Below, piece by piece: positions 27,157-35,066 of a stretch of 64,000 bases of DNA. The notes beneath the pieces are model-generated. The model had not been told where the DNA came from. It saw nothing but the letters and a program-made list of their open reading frames with translations, and did not search any database. The stretch spans positions 248,001 to 312,000 of the forward strand of contig FMTU01000003.1 in the NCBI GenBank assembly GCA_900100475.1. The letters are read 5' to 3'. Position numbers and translations under genes: made by a program. Every line of letters begins with the position of its first letter. Position 1 is the first letter of the stretch. This DNA comes from Sphingobium faniae. Its GTDB lineage: Bacteria; Pseudomonadota; Alphaproteobacteria; Sphingomonadales; Sphingomonadaceae.

Positions 27157-27702
27157 ATACGTCCCCCAACGATGCGCCGTCCAATGGCGCCGCCGCCGAA
27201 GTCCGGTCCCCGTTATAATGAGTTCATCACCGTGCCCAAGGTGCGGGTGATCGACGACGAAGGCGAAAATCTGGGCGTGATGATTACACAGGAGGCGATG
27301 GAGCGCGCCTATGAGATCGGTCTCGATCTCGTCGAAGTATCGCCGACCGCCGATCCGCCGGTCTGCAAGTTTCTGGACATCGGCAAATTCAAATACGAAG
27401 CCCAGAAAAAGGCGAACATCGCCCGCAAGACCCAGAAGACGCAGGAACTTAAAGAGATCAAGATGCGTCCGAACATCGACGATCATGACTATGATACGAA
27501 GATGAAGAAGGTTCACGATTTCATCGGCGATGGCGACAAGGTGAAGATCACCCTGCGGTTCCGTGGCCGCGAATTGTCGCACCAGCAACTGGGCATGCAG
27601 CTTCTTCAGCGCGTCGCGGAAAATGTAGCGGAAATCGCCAAGGTCGAAGCCTATCCGCGCATGGAAGGCCGCCAGATGCTGATGGTGCTCGCGCCGAAAT
27701 AA
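27157..27702 (+). CDS. infC: Translation initiation factor IF-3, apparent AUA start
   Basis: IF3 binds the 30S subunit, prevents premature 50S joining and proofreads the start codon. The protein has the N-domain core [26 protein letters not shown], the linker [35 protein letters not shown], and the C-domain ending [13 protein letters not shown]. The first in-frame ATG is 27172, but AGGAG at 27144-27148 sits 23 bases before it and only 8 bases before an in-frame ATA at 27157. Initiation at ATA would give I-R-P-P-T-M-R-R, 181 aa. A rare start codon is the known device for IF3 autoregulation, so 27157 is chosen. Confidence 0.9.
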   Translation: MRPPTMRRPMAPPPKSGPRYNEFITVPKVRVIDDEGENLGVMITQEAMERAYEIGLDLVEVSPTADPPVCKFLDIGKFKYEAQKKANIARKTQKTQELKEIKMRPNIDDHDYDTKMKKVHDFIGDGDKVKITLRFRGRELSHQQLGMQLLQRVAENVAEIAKVEAYPRMEGRQMLMVLAPK

Positions 27703-27846
27703 GCGCCCCCCTTTCCGGCAAGGTGACATGCGATTGGGCGGGGTCTGGAAACAGATGCCGCCCGTTGGCTTTCAGGACGAACGGTCTGGAACTATATCGC
27801 CCGCTGCCCTCCAGAACACAGCAAGGCGATCGCGCAGTCCGGTTTT
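27703..27846. other. Convergent intergenic region after infC
   Basis: This 144-base gap lies between infC (plus) and a small minus-strand gene. No strong hairpin with a U-tract was found and no gene is apparent. Confidence 0.3.
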
Positions 27847-27999
27847 TCAGCGCGCGGCCACATCCACCGCCGAGGCGGCGATGGCAGAGGGCGCGATGAC
27901 GGAAGGTTCGTCCTGATGGAAGGCGAACATGCCGACCGTGCCTAGGACAAATCCGCCCAGAAAGCGGAAAAACAGGTCGGATTTCAAAAAGGCCTTCAT
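27847..27999 (-). CDS. Small single-pass membrane protein
   Basis: A 50-aa open frame, MKAFLKSDLFFRFLGGFVLG..., with one hydrophobic helix (LFFRFLGGFVLGTVGMFAF) and an Ala-rich tail. GAGGACAAGACGTC precedes the ATG. A basic start followed by a Gly-containing helix suggests a real small membrane protein, and third positions are GC-rich like the neighbours. The function is unknown. Confidence 0.55.
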   Translation of the reverse strand: MKAFLKSDLFFRFLGGFVLGTVGMFAFHQDEPSVIAPSAIAASAVDVAAR

Positions 28000-28167
28000 G
28001 ACGTCTTGTCCTCGGACAGCCCCCGCGCAGCGGCGGAACGGCTTTGCAATGGGTTGTCTTGCGCCGCCAACAAGCCCCGTCCCCAAATGTTCGAGAACAC
28101 CCACGGATCAGGCGATCAGCAACAGCCGTATGCAAAATCAGGTTTCGTTTCGAAACGCGATATAAGG

Positions 28168-28200
28168 CCCGCCGCGTCAATCGCAAGACGACGCGGCGGG
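28168..28200 (-). terminator. GC hairpin downstream of the aspartate aminotransferase gene
   Basis: A perfect 11-bp stem CCCGCCGCGTC / GACGCGGCGGG with an 11-base loop lies 25 bases past the aminotransferase stop. On the minus strand only a weak CCTTATAT follows, and a T-run lies before rather than after the stem, so it may be a barrier hairpin rather than an efficient intrinsic terminator. Confidence 0.5.
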
Positions 28201-28225
28201 AAAAAATCCGTTTCCGTTTTCGCTC

Positions 28226-29428
28226 TTATTTGAGCGCGGCGCAGGCTTCCTGAATCCGGGTGCACGCCTTCTTGAGCACTTCCTCTGAGGTCGCATAGCT
28301 GATGCGGAAAGCAGGCGACAGGCCGAAGGCCGCCCCGTGCACCGCCGCGACGCGGGCTTCGTCGAGGAAATAGCCGATCAGCGCTTCGTCACTGTCGATC
28401 AACTGTCCCTTAGGCGTGGTCTTGCCGATCACGCCGCTGGCGTCGGGATAGACGTAGAAAGCGCCTTCCGGCGTCGGGCAATCCAGGCCCGGCGCATCGT
28501 TCAGCATGGCAACGACCACGTCGCGGCGCTTCTTGAAGGCAGCGTTGCGTTCTTCGAGAAAATCCTGATCGCCGGTCAGCGCGGCAGTCGCCGCCGCCTG
28601 GCTGATCGAGCAGGGGTTGGAGGTCGACTGCGACTGGAGCTTGCCCATCGCCTTGATGATCCATTCCGGGCCGCCCGCGAACCCGATGCGCCAGCCGGTC
28701 ATGGAGAAAGCCTTGGAGCAACCGTTGACCGTCAGCGTGCGCTCGTAAAGATCCGGGCAAACCTGCGCGACGGTCGCGAAGGGCGTGGGCGCGTACCAGA
28801 CATGCTCATACATGTCGTCGGTCATCACCAGCACATGCGGGTGGCGCAACAGCACTTCGCCCAGCGCCTTCAGTTCATCCGCCGAATAAGCCGCGCCGGA
28901 CGGGTTGGAAGGCGAGTTGAGCAGCACCCATTTGGTGCGAGGCGTGATCGCTGCATCCAGTTGGGCGGCGGTGATCTTGTAGCCCTGCGTAGCAGGGGCT
29001 TCGATGAAAACCGGCGTGCCGCCCGCGAAGTTGACGATGTCGGGATAGCTGACCCAATAGGGCGCGGGGATGATGACCTCATCGCCTGCGTCCACAGTCG
29101 CGATCAGCGCGTTGAACAAGGTGTGCTTGCCGCCGGAATTCACGCTGATCTGGCTGCGCTTGTAGATCAGGCCGTTGTCGCGCTTGAACTTGAAGGCGAC
29201 CGCGTCCTTGAGGTCGGCGGTGCCGTCCACGTCGGTGTAGCGGGTAAGGTTGTTGCGAATTGCCGCGATGCCCGCTTCCTTGACGAAATCGGGCGTGTCG
29301 AAATCGGGTTCGCCCGCCGACAGGCCAATCACGTCCACGCCTTCGGCTTTCAGCGCGTTGACCCGCGCGCTCATGGCGAGCGTGGCGGAAGGCTGGATAC
29401 GACCGAGGGCGGCGGAAGTCTGGCTCAT
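28226..29428 (-). CDS. Aspartate aminotransferase (class I, PLP)
   Basis: A 400-aa fold-type I aminotransferase of the alphaproteobacterial AspC/AatA group, probably exchanging amino groups between aspartate and 2-oxoglutarate. Signatures include VIGLSAGEPDFDTPDFVKEAGIAAI, YTDVDGTADLKDAVAFKF, NSPSNPSGAAYS, and the PLP-lysine motif NGCSKAFSMTGWRIGF. The longer upstream frame is rejected because homology begins at MSQTSAALGRIQPSATLAMSARV, ATG 29428. Confidence 0.92.
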   Translation of the reverse strand: MSQTSAALGRIQPSATLAMSARVNALKAEGVDVIGLSAGEPDFDTPDFVKEAGIAAIRNNLTRYTDVDGTADLKDAVAFKFKRDNGLIYKRSQISVNSGGKHTLFNALIATVDAGDEVIIPAPYWVSYPDIVNFAGGTPVFIEAPATQGYKITAAQLDAAITPRTKWVLLNSPSNPSGAAYSADELKALGEVLLRHPHVLVMTDDMYEHVWYAPTPFATVAQVCPDLYERTLTVNGCSKAFSMTGWRIGFAGGPEWIIKAMGKLQSQSTSNPCSISQAAATAALTGDQDFLEERNAAFKKRRDVVVAMLNDAPGLDCPTPEGAFYVYPDASGVIGKTTPKGQLIDSDEALIGYFLDEARVAAVHGAAFGLSPAFRISYATSEEVLKKACTRIQEACAALK

Positions 29429-29457
29429 GACAACAATCTTTCTCAAAAATCCCCTGG

Positions 29458-29577
29458 GGCGGAGCGCCATTCCGTCCGGGCGGAGCCGAAAAGCGTGATT
29501 TTCGAGCATCGAAGCGCAGCGGACTGGCAGGTCCGTGAGCATCGAAGCACAGGAAATCGCACTTTGCAGGCCCGCAT
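29458..29577. repeat. Large imperfect inverted/direct repeat element
   Basis: The gap between the aminotransferase start and pabC contains a direct repeat, GAGCATCGAAGCGCAG and GAGCATCGAAGCACAG, about 43 bases apart. They are embedded in a longer imperfect palindrome whose arms read GCCGAAAAGCGTGATTTTC and GAAATCGCACTTTGCAGGC. The core contains GGACTGGCAGGTCC. It looks like an extragenic repeat, with no coding signal. Confidence 0.5.
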
Positions 29578-29684
29578 GGGCTGAATGTCGATTCGTCCTC
29601 GGCCCGCGGGAAGGGCGGACGGGGCGTCCCTTAATCGGCAACGGACGCAGGGGCAACCATGTGTTGCCGGTTCGGTCGGGAAAG

Positions 29685-30317
29685 CTACAGCTTCAGCGAG
29701 GCCGCCACCATGCCGCGCGCCGCATTGCCGATGAAAAAGCCGTCTTCCAGATCAATCGGGCGCAGATCCGCCTCTACCGCTTCCCCCATGTCGATCAGGC
29801 TCTGGCGCAATATGCCGGGGAGCAGCCCGCGCCGCAGCGGCGGCGTCAGCAACTTGTCGTCGCGCTCCACGAAGATGGTGGAAAAACAGCCTTCGGTGAG
29901 GAAGCCCTGCGCGTCGGTCATCAACACTTCATATGTGCCGCCACGGCGGAGCGCATCGCGATAGATGGAGCGTTCCGTCGTCTTGTGCCGGAGGCGCAGG
30001 TCATCGCCGGACGCGTTGCGGGAGACGATGGCGACATGCATGATCGCTTCCGGCCAGGTGCAATGCTCCCGCACCTCGATCGCGATGGAACCCAGCCGGG
30101 ACGCCAACAGGCGCAGGCGGCTCTTTTCCCGCAGGCGGAAGGTCGCCGCCTGCAATTCGTTACGGACTTCATGCCGGTCGAAAGCGAAGCCGAGCGTCTG
30201 CGCGCTGACTTTCATCCTTTCCAGATGCAGTTCCAGCAGCCTGATGCCCTCGACAGGATCAAAAGCCATGGTTTCCAACAGGTCGAAGCGTTCGTCAGCC
30301 AATGCCATTGCCATCAT
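29685..30317 (-). CDS. pabC: Aminodeoxychorismate lyase-like class IV aminotransferase
   Basis: A 210-aa fold-type IV PLP enzyme. The likely PLP-lysine motif is RHKTTERSIYRDAL. Later blocks YEVLMTDAQGFLTEGCFSTIFVER and RRGLLPGILRQSLI match PabC-type enzymes, which release pyruvate from aminodeoxychorismate to give p-aminobenzoate for folate. It lies 25 bases downstream of pabB on the same strand, which strongly favours PabC over branched-chain transaminase. Confidence 0.88.
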   Translation of the reverse strand: MMAMALADERFDLLETMAFDPVEGIRLLELHLERMKVSAQTLGFAFDRHEVRNELQAATFRLREKSRLRLLASRLGSIAIEVREHCTWPEAIMHVAIVSRNASGDDLRLRHKTTERSIYRDALRRGGTYEVLMTDAQGFLTEGCFSTIFVERDDKLLTPPLRRGLLPGILRQSLIDMGEAVEADLRPIDLEDGFFIGNAARGMVAASLKL

Positions 30318-30342
30318 TGCAAACTCTCAGAAATGGCAGAAG

Positions 30343-31524
30343 TCAAGTATTCGCCAGAAAACGCCCCTTGGCCAGGCACTCCGCCCATTCCGACGCCACA
30401 TCGGAATCCGCGACAATGCCGGACCCCAATCCCAGACGCCCCATAGCACTGCCTTCTTCAACGCAAATGGTGCGGATAGCAACATTGAAGGCGGCGTCTC
30501 CCTCCGGATTGATCCATCCCATCGCCCCGGTATAGACGCCTCGCGCAAAGGGTTCGACCGCGTCGATGACCTCCATCGCCCGCATCTTGGGCGCGCCGGT
30601 GATGGAGCCGCAGGGGAAGAGAATGCGCAGCACATCCACCGGCGACAGGCCCGGCAGAATGCGGGCGCGCACGGTGGAGATCATCTGATGCACGGTGGGA
30701 AAGCTTTCGACGCGGAAGAGTTCGGGGACGGTCACGCTGCCCGCCCGCGACACGCGCGACAGGTCGTTGCGGAGCAGGTCGACGATCATCAGATTTTCCG
30801 CGCGCTGCTTGGCGTCCTGCTCCAGCCATTGCGCGAGGGCGGCGTCGCGATCAGGGTCCGCATCGCGCCGCGCGGTGCCCTTCATGGGTCGCGCGGTGAG
30901 TTGTCCGCGAATCTGCGTGAAGAACAGTTCGGGCGAAAAGGACAGGATGCTGTGCTGCTCCGTGCGCATGACGCCGCCATAGCCCGCCGCCGCGCGGGGG
31001 CGGACGGCGGCGTAAAAGGCCAGCGGATCGCCGGCCACACGCACGTCGCAGGGAAAAGTGAGGTTCGCCTGATAAATGTCCCCGGCGCGGATATATTCCT
31101 GCACCCGGTCGAAAGCGGCGCGATAGGCGGCTTCGTCGATCAGGGGTCGGGGCGCGGGGATCGTCGCGCGCGAAGGGGCGGGCAACAGGTCCGGAAGATC
31201 GCCGGGCGCGATCAGCCGGCACCCTTCGAACAGGCCGAACCAGAGCAAGGGCGGCGCGCCGGGCAGCGCCTGTTCCTCGCGGCGCAGACCGATGGGATGG
31301 AGGCGGTCTTCCAGCGCCAGACCGGCTTCGTAGCTCAGAAACCCGGCCGCATGGAGTCCCTGTTCCCGCGCGTCGGCCAGCCGGTCGAGCGCGGGCTGCA
31401 CTTCAGCCTGACGCCGCGCCACGATCGTCGCCACCGGATCGCGATAAAGCCGCGCAGGGGCAGCGCCATGCACGCGCGCGTCATCGAACAGGGCAAAGAC
31501 TTCATGAGGGCCGGGCAAGCGCAT
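30343..31524 (-). CDS. pabB: Aminodeoxychorismate synthase component I
   Basis: Chorismate-binding enzyme making 4-amino-4-deoxychorismate with a glutamine amidotransferase (PabA), which is not in this window. The 393-aa protein shows the family blocks FFTQIRGQLTARPMKGTARR, ENLMIVDLLRNDLSRV, FPTVHQMISTV, and FPCGSITGAPKMRAMEVI, with GVYTGAMGWI near the end. It forms an operon with pabC. The N-terminal third is divergent, as is common in this family. Confidence 0.92.
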   Translation of the reverse strand: MRLPGPHEVFALFDDARVHGAAPARLYRDPVATIVARRQAEVQPALDRLADAREQGLHAAGFLSYEAGLALEDRLHPIGLRREEQALPGAPPLLWFGLFEGCRLIAPGDLPDLLPAPSRATIPAPRPLIDEAAYRAAFDRVQEYIRAGDIYQANLTFPCDVRVAGDPLAFYAAVRPRAAAGYGGVMRTEQHSILSFSPELFFTQIRGQLTARPMKGTARRDADPDRDAALAQWLEQDAKQRAENLMIVDLLRNDLSRVSRAGSVTVPELFRVESFPTVHQMISTVRARILPGLSPVDVLRILFPCGSITGAPKMRAMEVIDAVEPFARGVYTGAMGWINPEGDAAFNVAIRTICVEEGSAMGRLGLGSGIVADSDVASEWAECLAKGRFLANT

Positions 31525-31619
31525 AGCGTCCTCTTAACAGGCTTTGGCCAGCGCGGAAGGCGTTAGCGCGAAGAGCGATCCTTGTTGCGGCGCACAAGGA
31601 AACCGCCTAGCCAACGGTC

Positions 31620-32003
31620 ATGAACGACCGACGGACAACCCGGCCGAACGAACGCCCTTTCGGCCCCGCCTTCACGCGCGCCATCCGGGGACGCTGCCCC
31701 GCTTGCGCCGAAGGGCGGATGTTCGCGCGCTATTTGCAGCCGGTCCAAAGTTGCGGCGGTTGCGGGCAGCGTTGGGACGTGCATCAGGCGGACGACTTTC
31801 CCGCCTATATCGTCATCCTGCTGCTGGGGCACATAATGGTGCCCCTGATGATCGAGGTGAACGCCCGCTTCTCGATCCCGCTGGGGTGGCAGGCCGCGAT
31901 CTGGCCCTGCCTTGCGCTGATGCTGTGCATCCTGCTGATTCAGCCGGTCAAGGGCGCCGTCATCGCGTTCCAGTGGTCGCGCAGGATGCATGGCTTCCCC
32001 TGA
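31620..32003 (+). CDS. DUF983-family membrane protein
   Basis: A 127-aa protein with an N-terminal zinc-ribbon-like pair (CPAC near residue 27, CGGCG near 45) and two hydrophobic helices (YIVILLLGHIMVPLMIEV and AAIWPCLALMLCILLIQPV). The layout and the FGPAFTRAIRGRCPACAEGRMFARYL start match DUF983, often found near cytochrome oxidase genes. No oxidase gene is adjacent here, so its role is unassigned. Confidence 0.85.
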   Translation: MNDRRTTRPNERPFGPAFTRAIRGRCPACAEGRMFARYLQPVQSCGGCGQRWDVHQADDFPAYIVILLLGHIMVPLMIEVNARFSIPLGWQAAIWPCLALMLCILLIQPVKGAVIAFQWSRRMHGFP

Positions 32004-32026
32004 CCGCCCGCGCGGCCGACATCGGG

Positions 32027-32464
32027 TCAGTCGGGCTTGCGCAGGAAATTCCGCTCCATCGCTTCCCGCAACGTGCCGTCGATCACGCGCCGCCCCTCCG
32101 GGCCGTGAGTGACGACCGTGGTGTCGCAGGTGGCGACACAGACGCCCTTCTGGAAACCGGCGGAACTGACGGTCCAGCTCGTGCGGCCGATATGACCGAT
32201 GGCGCAGCGGACTTCGAAGGGATAAGGGAAATGCGCTTCCTCGATGAAATTGAGCGAAACCGCCGCGACCAGCCAGCGCACCCCCTGTTCCTGCGGATGG
32301 CGGCCCAGATGATGATGGAACCGGATGCGCGCCGTTTCGAAGATGCCCGATATCGCCACATTGTTGATGTGACCCATCGTGTCGATGTCCTGAAACCGTG
32401 TGTCGGTGCTAGTGACGAAATTATAGGCGTCGGGACTGAAGCGCCAGTTATCGGGTTTTGCCAT
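32027..32464 (-). CDS. Acyl-CoA thioesterase, hotdog fold
   Basis: A 145-aa 4HBT-type thioesterase. The motif RFQDIDTMGHINNVAISGIFETARIRFHH carries the Asp and HxN arrangement of the active site (D-x-MGHINN). The later LVAAVSLNFIEEAHFPYPFEV strand is family-typical. The natural substrate cannot be read from sequence. It is divergent from the cytochrome b561-YceI gene. Confidence 0.88.
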   Translation of the reverse strand: MAKPDNWRFSPDAYNFVTSTDTRFQDIDTMGHINNVAISGIFETARIRFHHHLGRHPQEQGVRWLVAAVSLNFIEEAHFPYPFEVRCAIGHIGRTSWTVSSAGFQKGVCVATCDTTVVTHGPEGRRVIDGTLREAMERNFLRKPD

Positions 32465-32655
32465 CTGCTGCTTTCCGCTGCGTGATCCTTTTTCGTCATA
32501 CTCGCGCAGGCCGCCGATGCAATCGCGGCGGGCATATTATCGGGGAAACTGCGACCTTTTTGACACAGCGAGGCAACGATCCGTTTCCACAGGGGGCGAT
32601 GGACTTCATGGCCGGGCCTTTCTAGCGTGCGCTTCCCTTTGCCCGGAGCGCGCCG
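32465..32655. promoter_or_regulatory. Divergent promoter region, thioesterase and b561-YceI
   Basis: A 191-base divergent gap with no gene. TTGACA occurs near 32579, but no convincing -10 box follows at the right spacing. CATATTAT occurs near 32533. Both transcription units must start here, yet exact promoters cannot be assigned. Confidence 0.35.
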
Positions 32656-33912
32656 ATGCAGCGATACAGCCTTGCCGCCATTTTCCTCCACTGGACCATC
32701 GCCGTCCTGCTCGCCTTCCAGATCAGTGTCGGATGGGCGCTGCATGATCTGGGCGCGCGCGGCTTCGCGCTGTTTCAACTGCACAAGTCGATCGGCATCA
32801 CCATATTGCTGCTGACGCTGGCGCGGATCGCGGCGCGCTACTGGAAGCCGCGTCCCGCTCCTGCCGAGGGCGGCTGGCAGGGGGCGCTGGCCAAGAGTGT
32901 GCATGGCGGCCTCTATCTCTTCATGCTGGGTGCGCCACTGACCGGCTGGGCGCTGGTGTCGACCGCCAAGGTGAAGGTGCCGACACTGATCTTCGGCGTC
33001 ATTCCCCTGCCTCACCTGCCGCTGCCGATGGATATGCATGAATGGACGGAGGGCGGGCACGAACTGTTCGCATGGATCGGCGTCGCGCTGTTCCTGCTGC
33101 ATGTGGCGGGGGCCTTGCGGCATCACCTGCTGCTGAGGGATGGGCTGATCTGGCGGATGATGCCCGCGCGCTCGTCCTTCTGGCTGATCCTGCTGCCCGC
33201 GCTGATGCTGGGCGGGCTGGCGCTGGGCAAGGCGATCCTTCCCGTTCCCCCACCCCAGGCGGAGGCCGCGCAACCGGCGGCGGCGAACGTCATGGAGGCG
33301 GAGGAGGACACCCCTGCTCCAGTCGAAAACCAGATGGAAGCGGCTGTGGAAGCGGCGGCGGACAATGCGGCGGCGCAGGCTGGCAATGCCGCTGCGCCGG
33401 AAGAGCAAAAGCCGGTCGGGCCGCCACCCGCATGGAATGTGCAGCCGGGAGGGCGAATCGGCTTTTCCGTCGGTAATGACGGCGAAATGATCCGCGGCGA
33501 TTTTGCGAAATGGACGGCGAAGATCGCGATGGACCCTGACCATCCCGACAGCGCCGACATCCGCGTCGACATAGATCTGGCGAGCGCCAGTGTCGGCGAC
33601 GCCTATCAGGACGGGATGCTGCTGACAGACGAATTTTTCGGCGTGGCGGCGCACCCCTCCGCCCGCTTCGTCGCCAAGGGGGCGGAAAAGACGGGCGCGA
33701 ACAGCTATCGCGCGTCCGGCACCCTGACGCTGAAGGGCGTCAGCCGCCCGCAAAGCATCCGCTTCACCCTGTCTGGCAGCGGCGGGACGCGGAAGATCGC
33801 AGGCTCCGCGACCATCGTCCGCGCGCCCTTCGGCGTGGGGAGCGGCGGCAGCAGCACCGGGCTGGACCCCAGGGTCTCGGTGGATTTCAGCTTTTCCGCC
33901 ATCCGGCAATGA
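32656..33912 (+). CDS. Cytochrome b561 fused to a YceI domain
   Basis: A 418-aa two-part protein. Residues 1-195 form a four-helix cytochrome b561 with His residues placed for heme b binding (FLHWTIAVLL, QLHKSIGI, SVHGGLYLFMLGAPLTGW, GGHELFAWIGVALFLLHV). An acidic Ala/Pro-rich linker (about 198-258) leads to a YceI-type lipocalin fold (AWNVQPGGRIGFSVGNDGEMIRGDFAKW ... FDVDIDLASASV-like strands ... TLTLKGVSRPQSIRF). YceI domains bind polyisoprenoids. The fusion suggests periplasmic quinone or isoprenoid binding tied to membrane electron transfer; that link is inference. Confidence 0.9.
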   Translation: MQRYSLAAIFLHWTIAVLLAFQISVGWALHDLGARGFALFQLHKSIGITILLLTLARIAARYWKPRPAPAEGGWQGALAKSVHGGLYLFMLGAPLTGWALVSTAKVKVPTLIFGVIPLPHLPLPMDMHEWTEGGHELFAWIGVALFLLHVAGALRHHLLLRDGLIWRMMPARSSFWLILLPALMLGGLALGKAILPVPPPQAEAAQPAAANVMEAEEDTPAPVENQMEAAVEAAADNAAAQAGNAAAPEEQKPVGPPPAWNVQPGGRIGFSVGNDGEMIRGDFAKWTAKIAMDPDHPDSADIRVDIDLASASVGDAYQDGMLLTDEFFGVAAHPSARFVAKGAEKTGANSYRASGTLTLKGVSRPQSIRFTLSGSGGTRKIAGSATIVRAPFGVGSGGSSTGLDPRVSVDFSFSAIRQ

Positions 33913-33961
33913 CGCTGCCTGGCCATGGATTCGCACTGAAAAGCATGGCATTGGCTGATCC

Positions 33962-35062
33962 ATGAGCGCTGACAAACCGCAGGGCACGAGGATCGAGGAC
34001 GGGGTCTTTCTGGGCCTCGTCCTGCTTGTGACCATCGCCTTCGCCTGGGTGATCGAACCCTTTGCCGCCGCGATCCTGTGGGGCGTGATCGTGGCGATCC
34101 TCTTCGCGCCGGTGAACCAGCAGATCCTGGCGGCGATGCCGGGGCGGCGCAACGGCGCGGCGCTGCTGACGCTGCTGCTCATCCTGCTCATCGTCATCGT
34201 GCCCGCGATCGTGCTCGCCATGGCGCTGGTGCAGGAAGCGAGCTATTTTTACGGCCTCATCCAGTCGGGCGCGATCAATGTCGCGGATATGTTCGATCGC
34301 TTTCAGGCCAGCCTGCCCGATTGGGCTTCGGCGTGGCTGGAACGGCTGGGCATCACGAATTTCGTCACGGTGCGGGACATGCTGACCGACGGCATCGCGT
34401 CAAGCTTCCAGACACTCGCCGGTCAGGCCCTATCGATCGGGCAAAGCGCCATGGGCTTCCTGCTGGCGCTGGGCGTGATGCTCTATCTCACCTTCTTCCT
34501 GCTGCGCGACGGCAGCGATCTGGTCGCGATGCTGGACCGTGCCGCGCCCCTGCGCGCCACGCCGCGCCATGCGCTGATGCGGCAATTCGTCATCGTCGTG
34601 CGCGCCACGATCAAGGGCAGTCTGGTCGTCGCCATCGTGCAGGGGCTGATCGGCGGCATCGCCTTCTGGGCGCTGGGGATACCGGGCGCATTGCTGTGGG
34701 GCGTCCTGATGGGGTGCGCGTCGCTGCTGCCCGCGGTAGGCACGGGCCTCGTCTGGGTGCCGGTGGCGATCTATCTGCTGGCGACAGGCGCCCTTGCGAA
34801 AGGGGTGATCCTCGTCTTTTGCGGCCTCTTCGTGATCGGCATGGTCGACAATGTGCTGCGCCCGATCCTGGTCGGACGGGAAACGCGGATACCCGATTAT
34901 CTCGTGCTCATCACCACGCTGGGCGGCATCGAACTGTTCGGCGTGAACGGCATCATCATCGGGCCGGTGATCGCGTCCCTCTTCATCGCGACATGGAACA
35001 TCGTCACGCGGATGCGGCGGCCCGGCGGCATGGAAGGGCCATTGGCCGACGAGACGGAGTAA
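33962..35062 (+). CDS. AI-2E family transporter (PerM-like)
   Basis: A 366-aa polytopic membrane protein with about 7-8 helices. The family pattern is present: VTIAFAWVIEPFAAAILWGVIVAILFAPVNQQIL at the N-terminus, AMGFLLALGVMLYLTFFLLRDG in the middle, and a C-terminal IPGALLWGVLMGCASLLPAVGTGLVWVPVAIYLL and DNVLRPILVGRETRIPDYLVLITTLGG. The family name is historical; substrates vary and autoinducer-2 transport cannot be assumed. Confidence 0.88.
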   Translation: MSADKPQGTRIEDGVFLGLVLLVTIAFAWVIEPFAAAILWGVIVAILFAPVNQQILAAMPGRRNGAALLTLLLILLIVIVPAIVLAMALVQEASYFYGLIQSGAINVADMFDRFQASLPDWASAWLERLGITNFVTVRDMLTDGIASSFQTLAGQALSIGQSAMGFLLALGVMLYLTFFLLRDGSDLVAMLDRAAPLRATPRHALMRQFVIVVRATIKGSLVVAIVQGLIGGIAFWALGIPGALLWGVLMGCASLLPAVGTGLVWVPVAIYLLATGALAKGVILVFCGLFVIGMVDNVLRPILVGRETRIPDYLVLITTLGGIELFGVNGIIIGPVIASLFIATWNIVTRMRRPGGMEGPLADETE

Positions 35063-35066
35063 GCGG

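Noticed and set aside
33962..35062. Autoinducer-2 exporter
   Set aside because: The AI-2E family name alone does not show autoinducer-2 transport; no luxS or lsr gene lies nearby, so only the family is reported.
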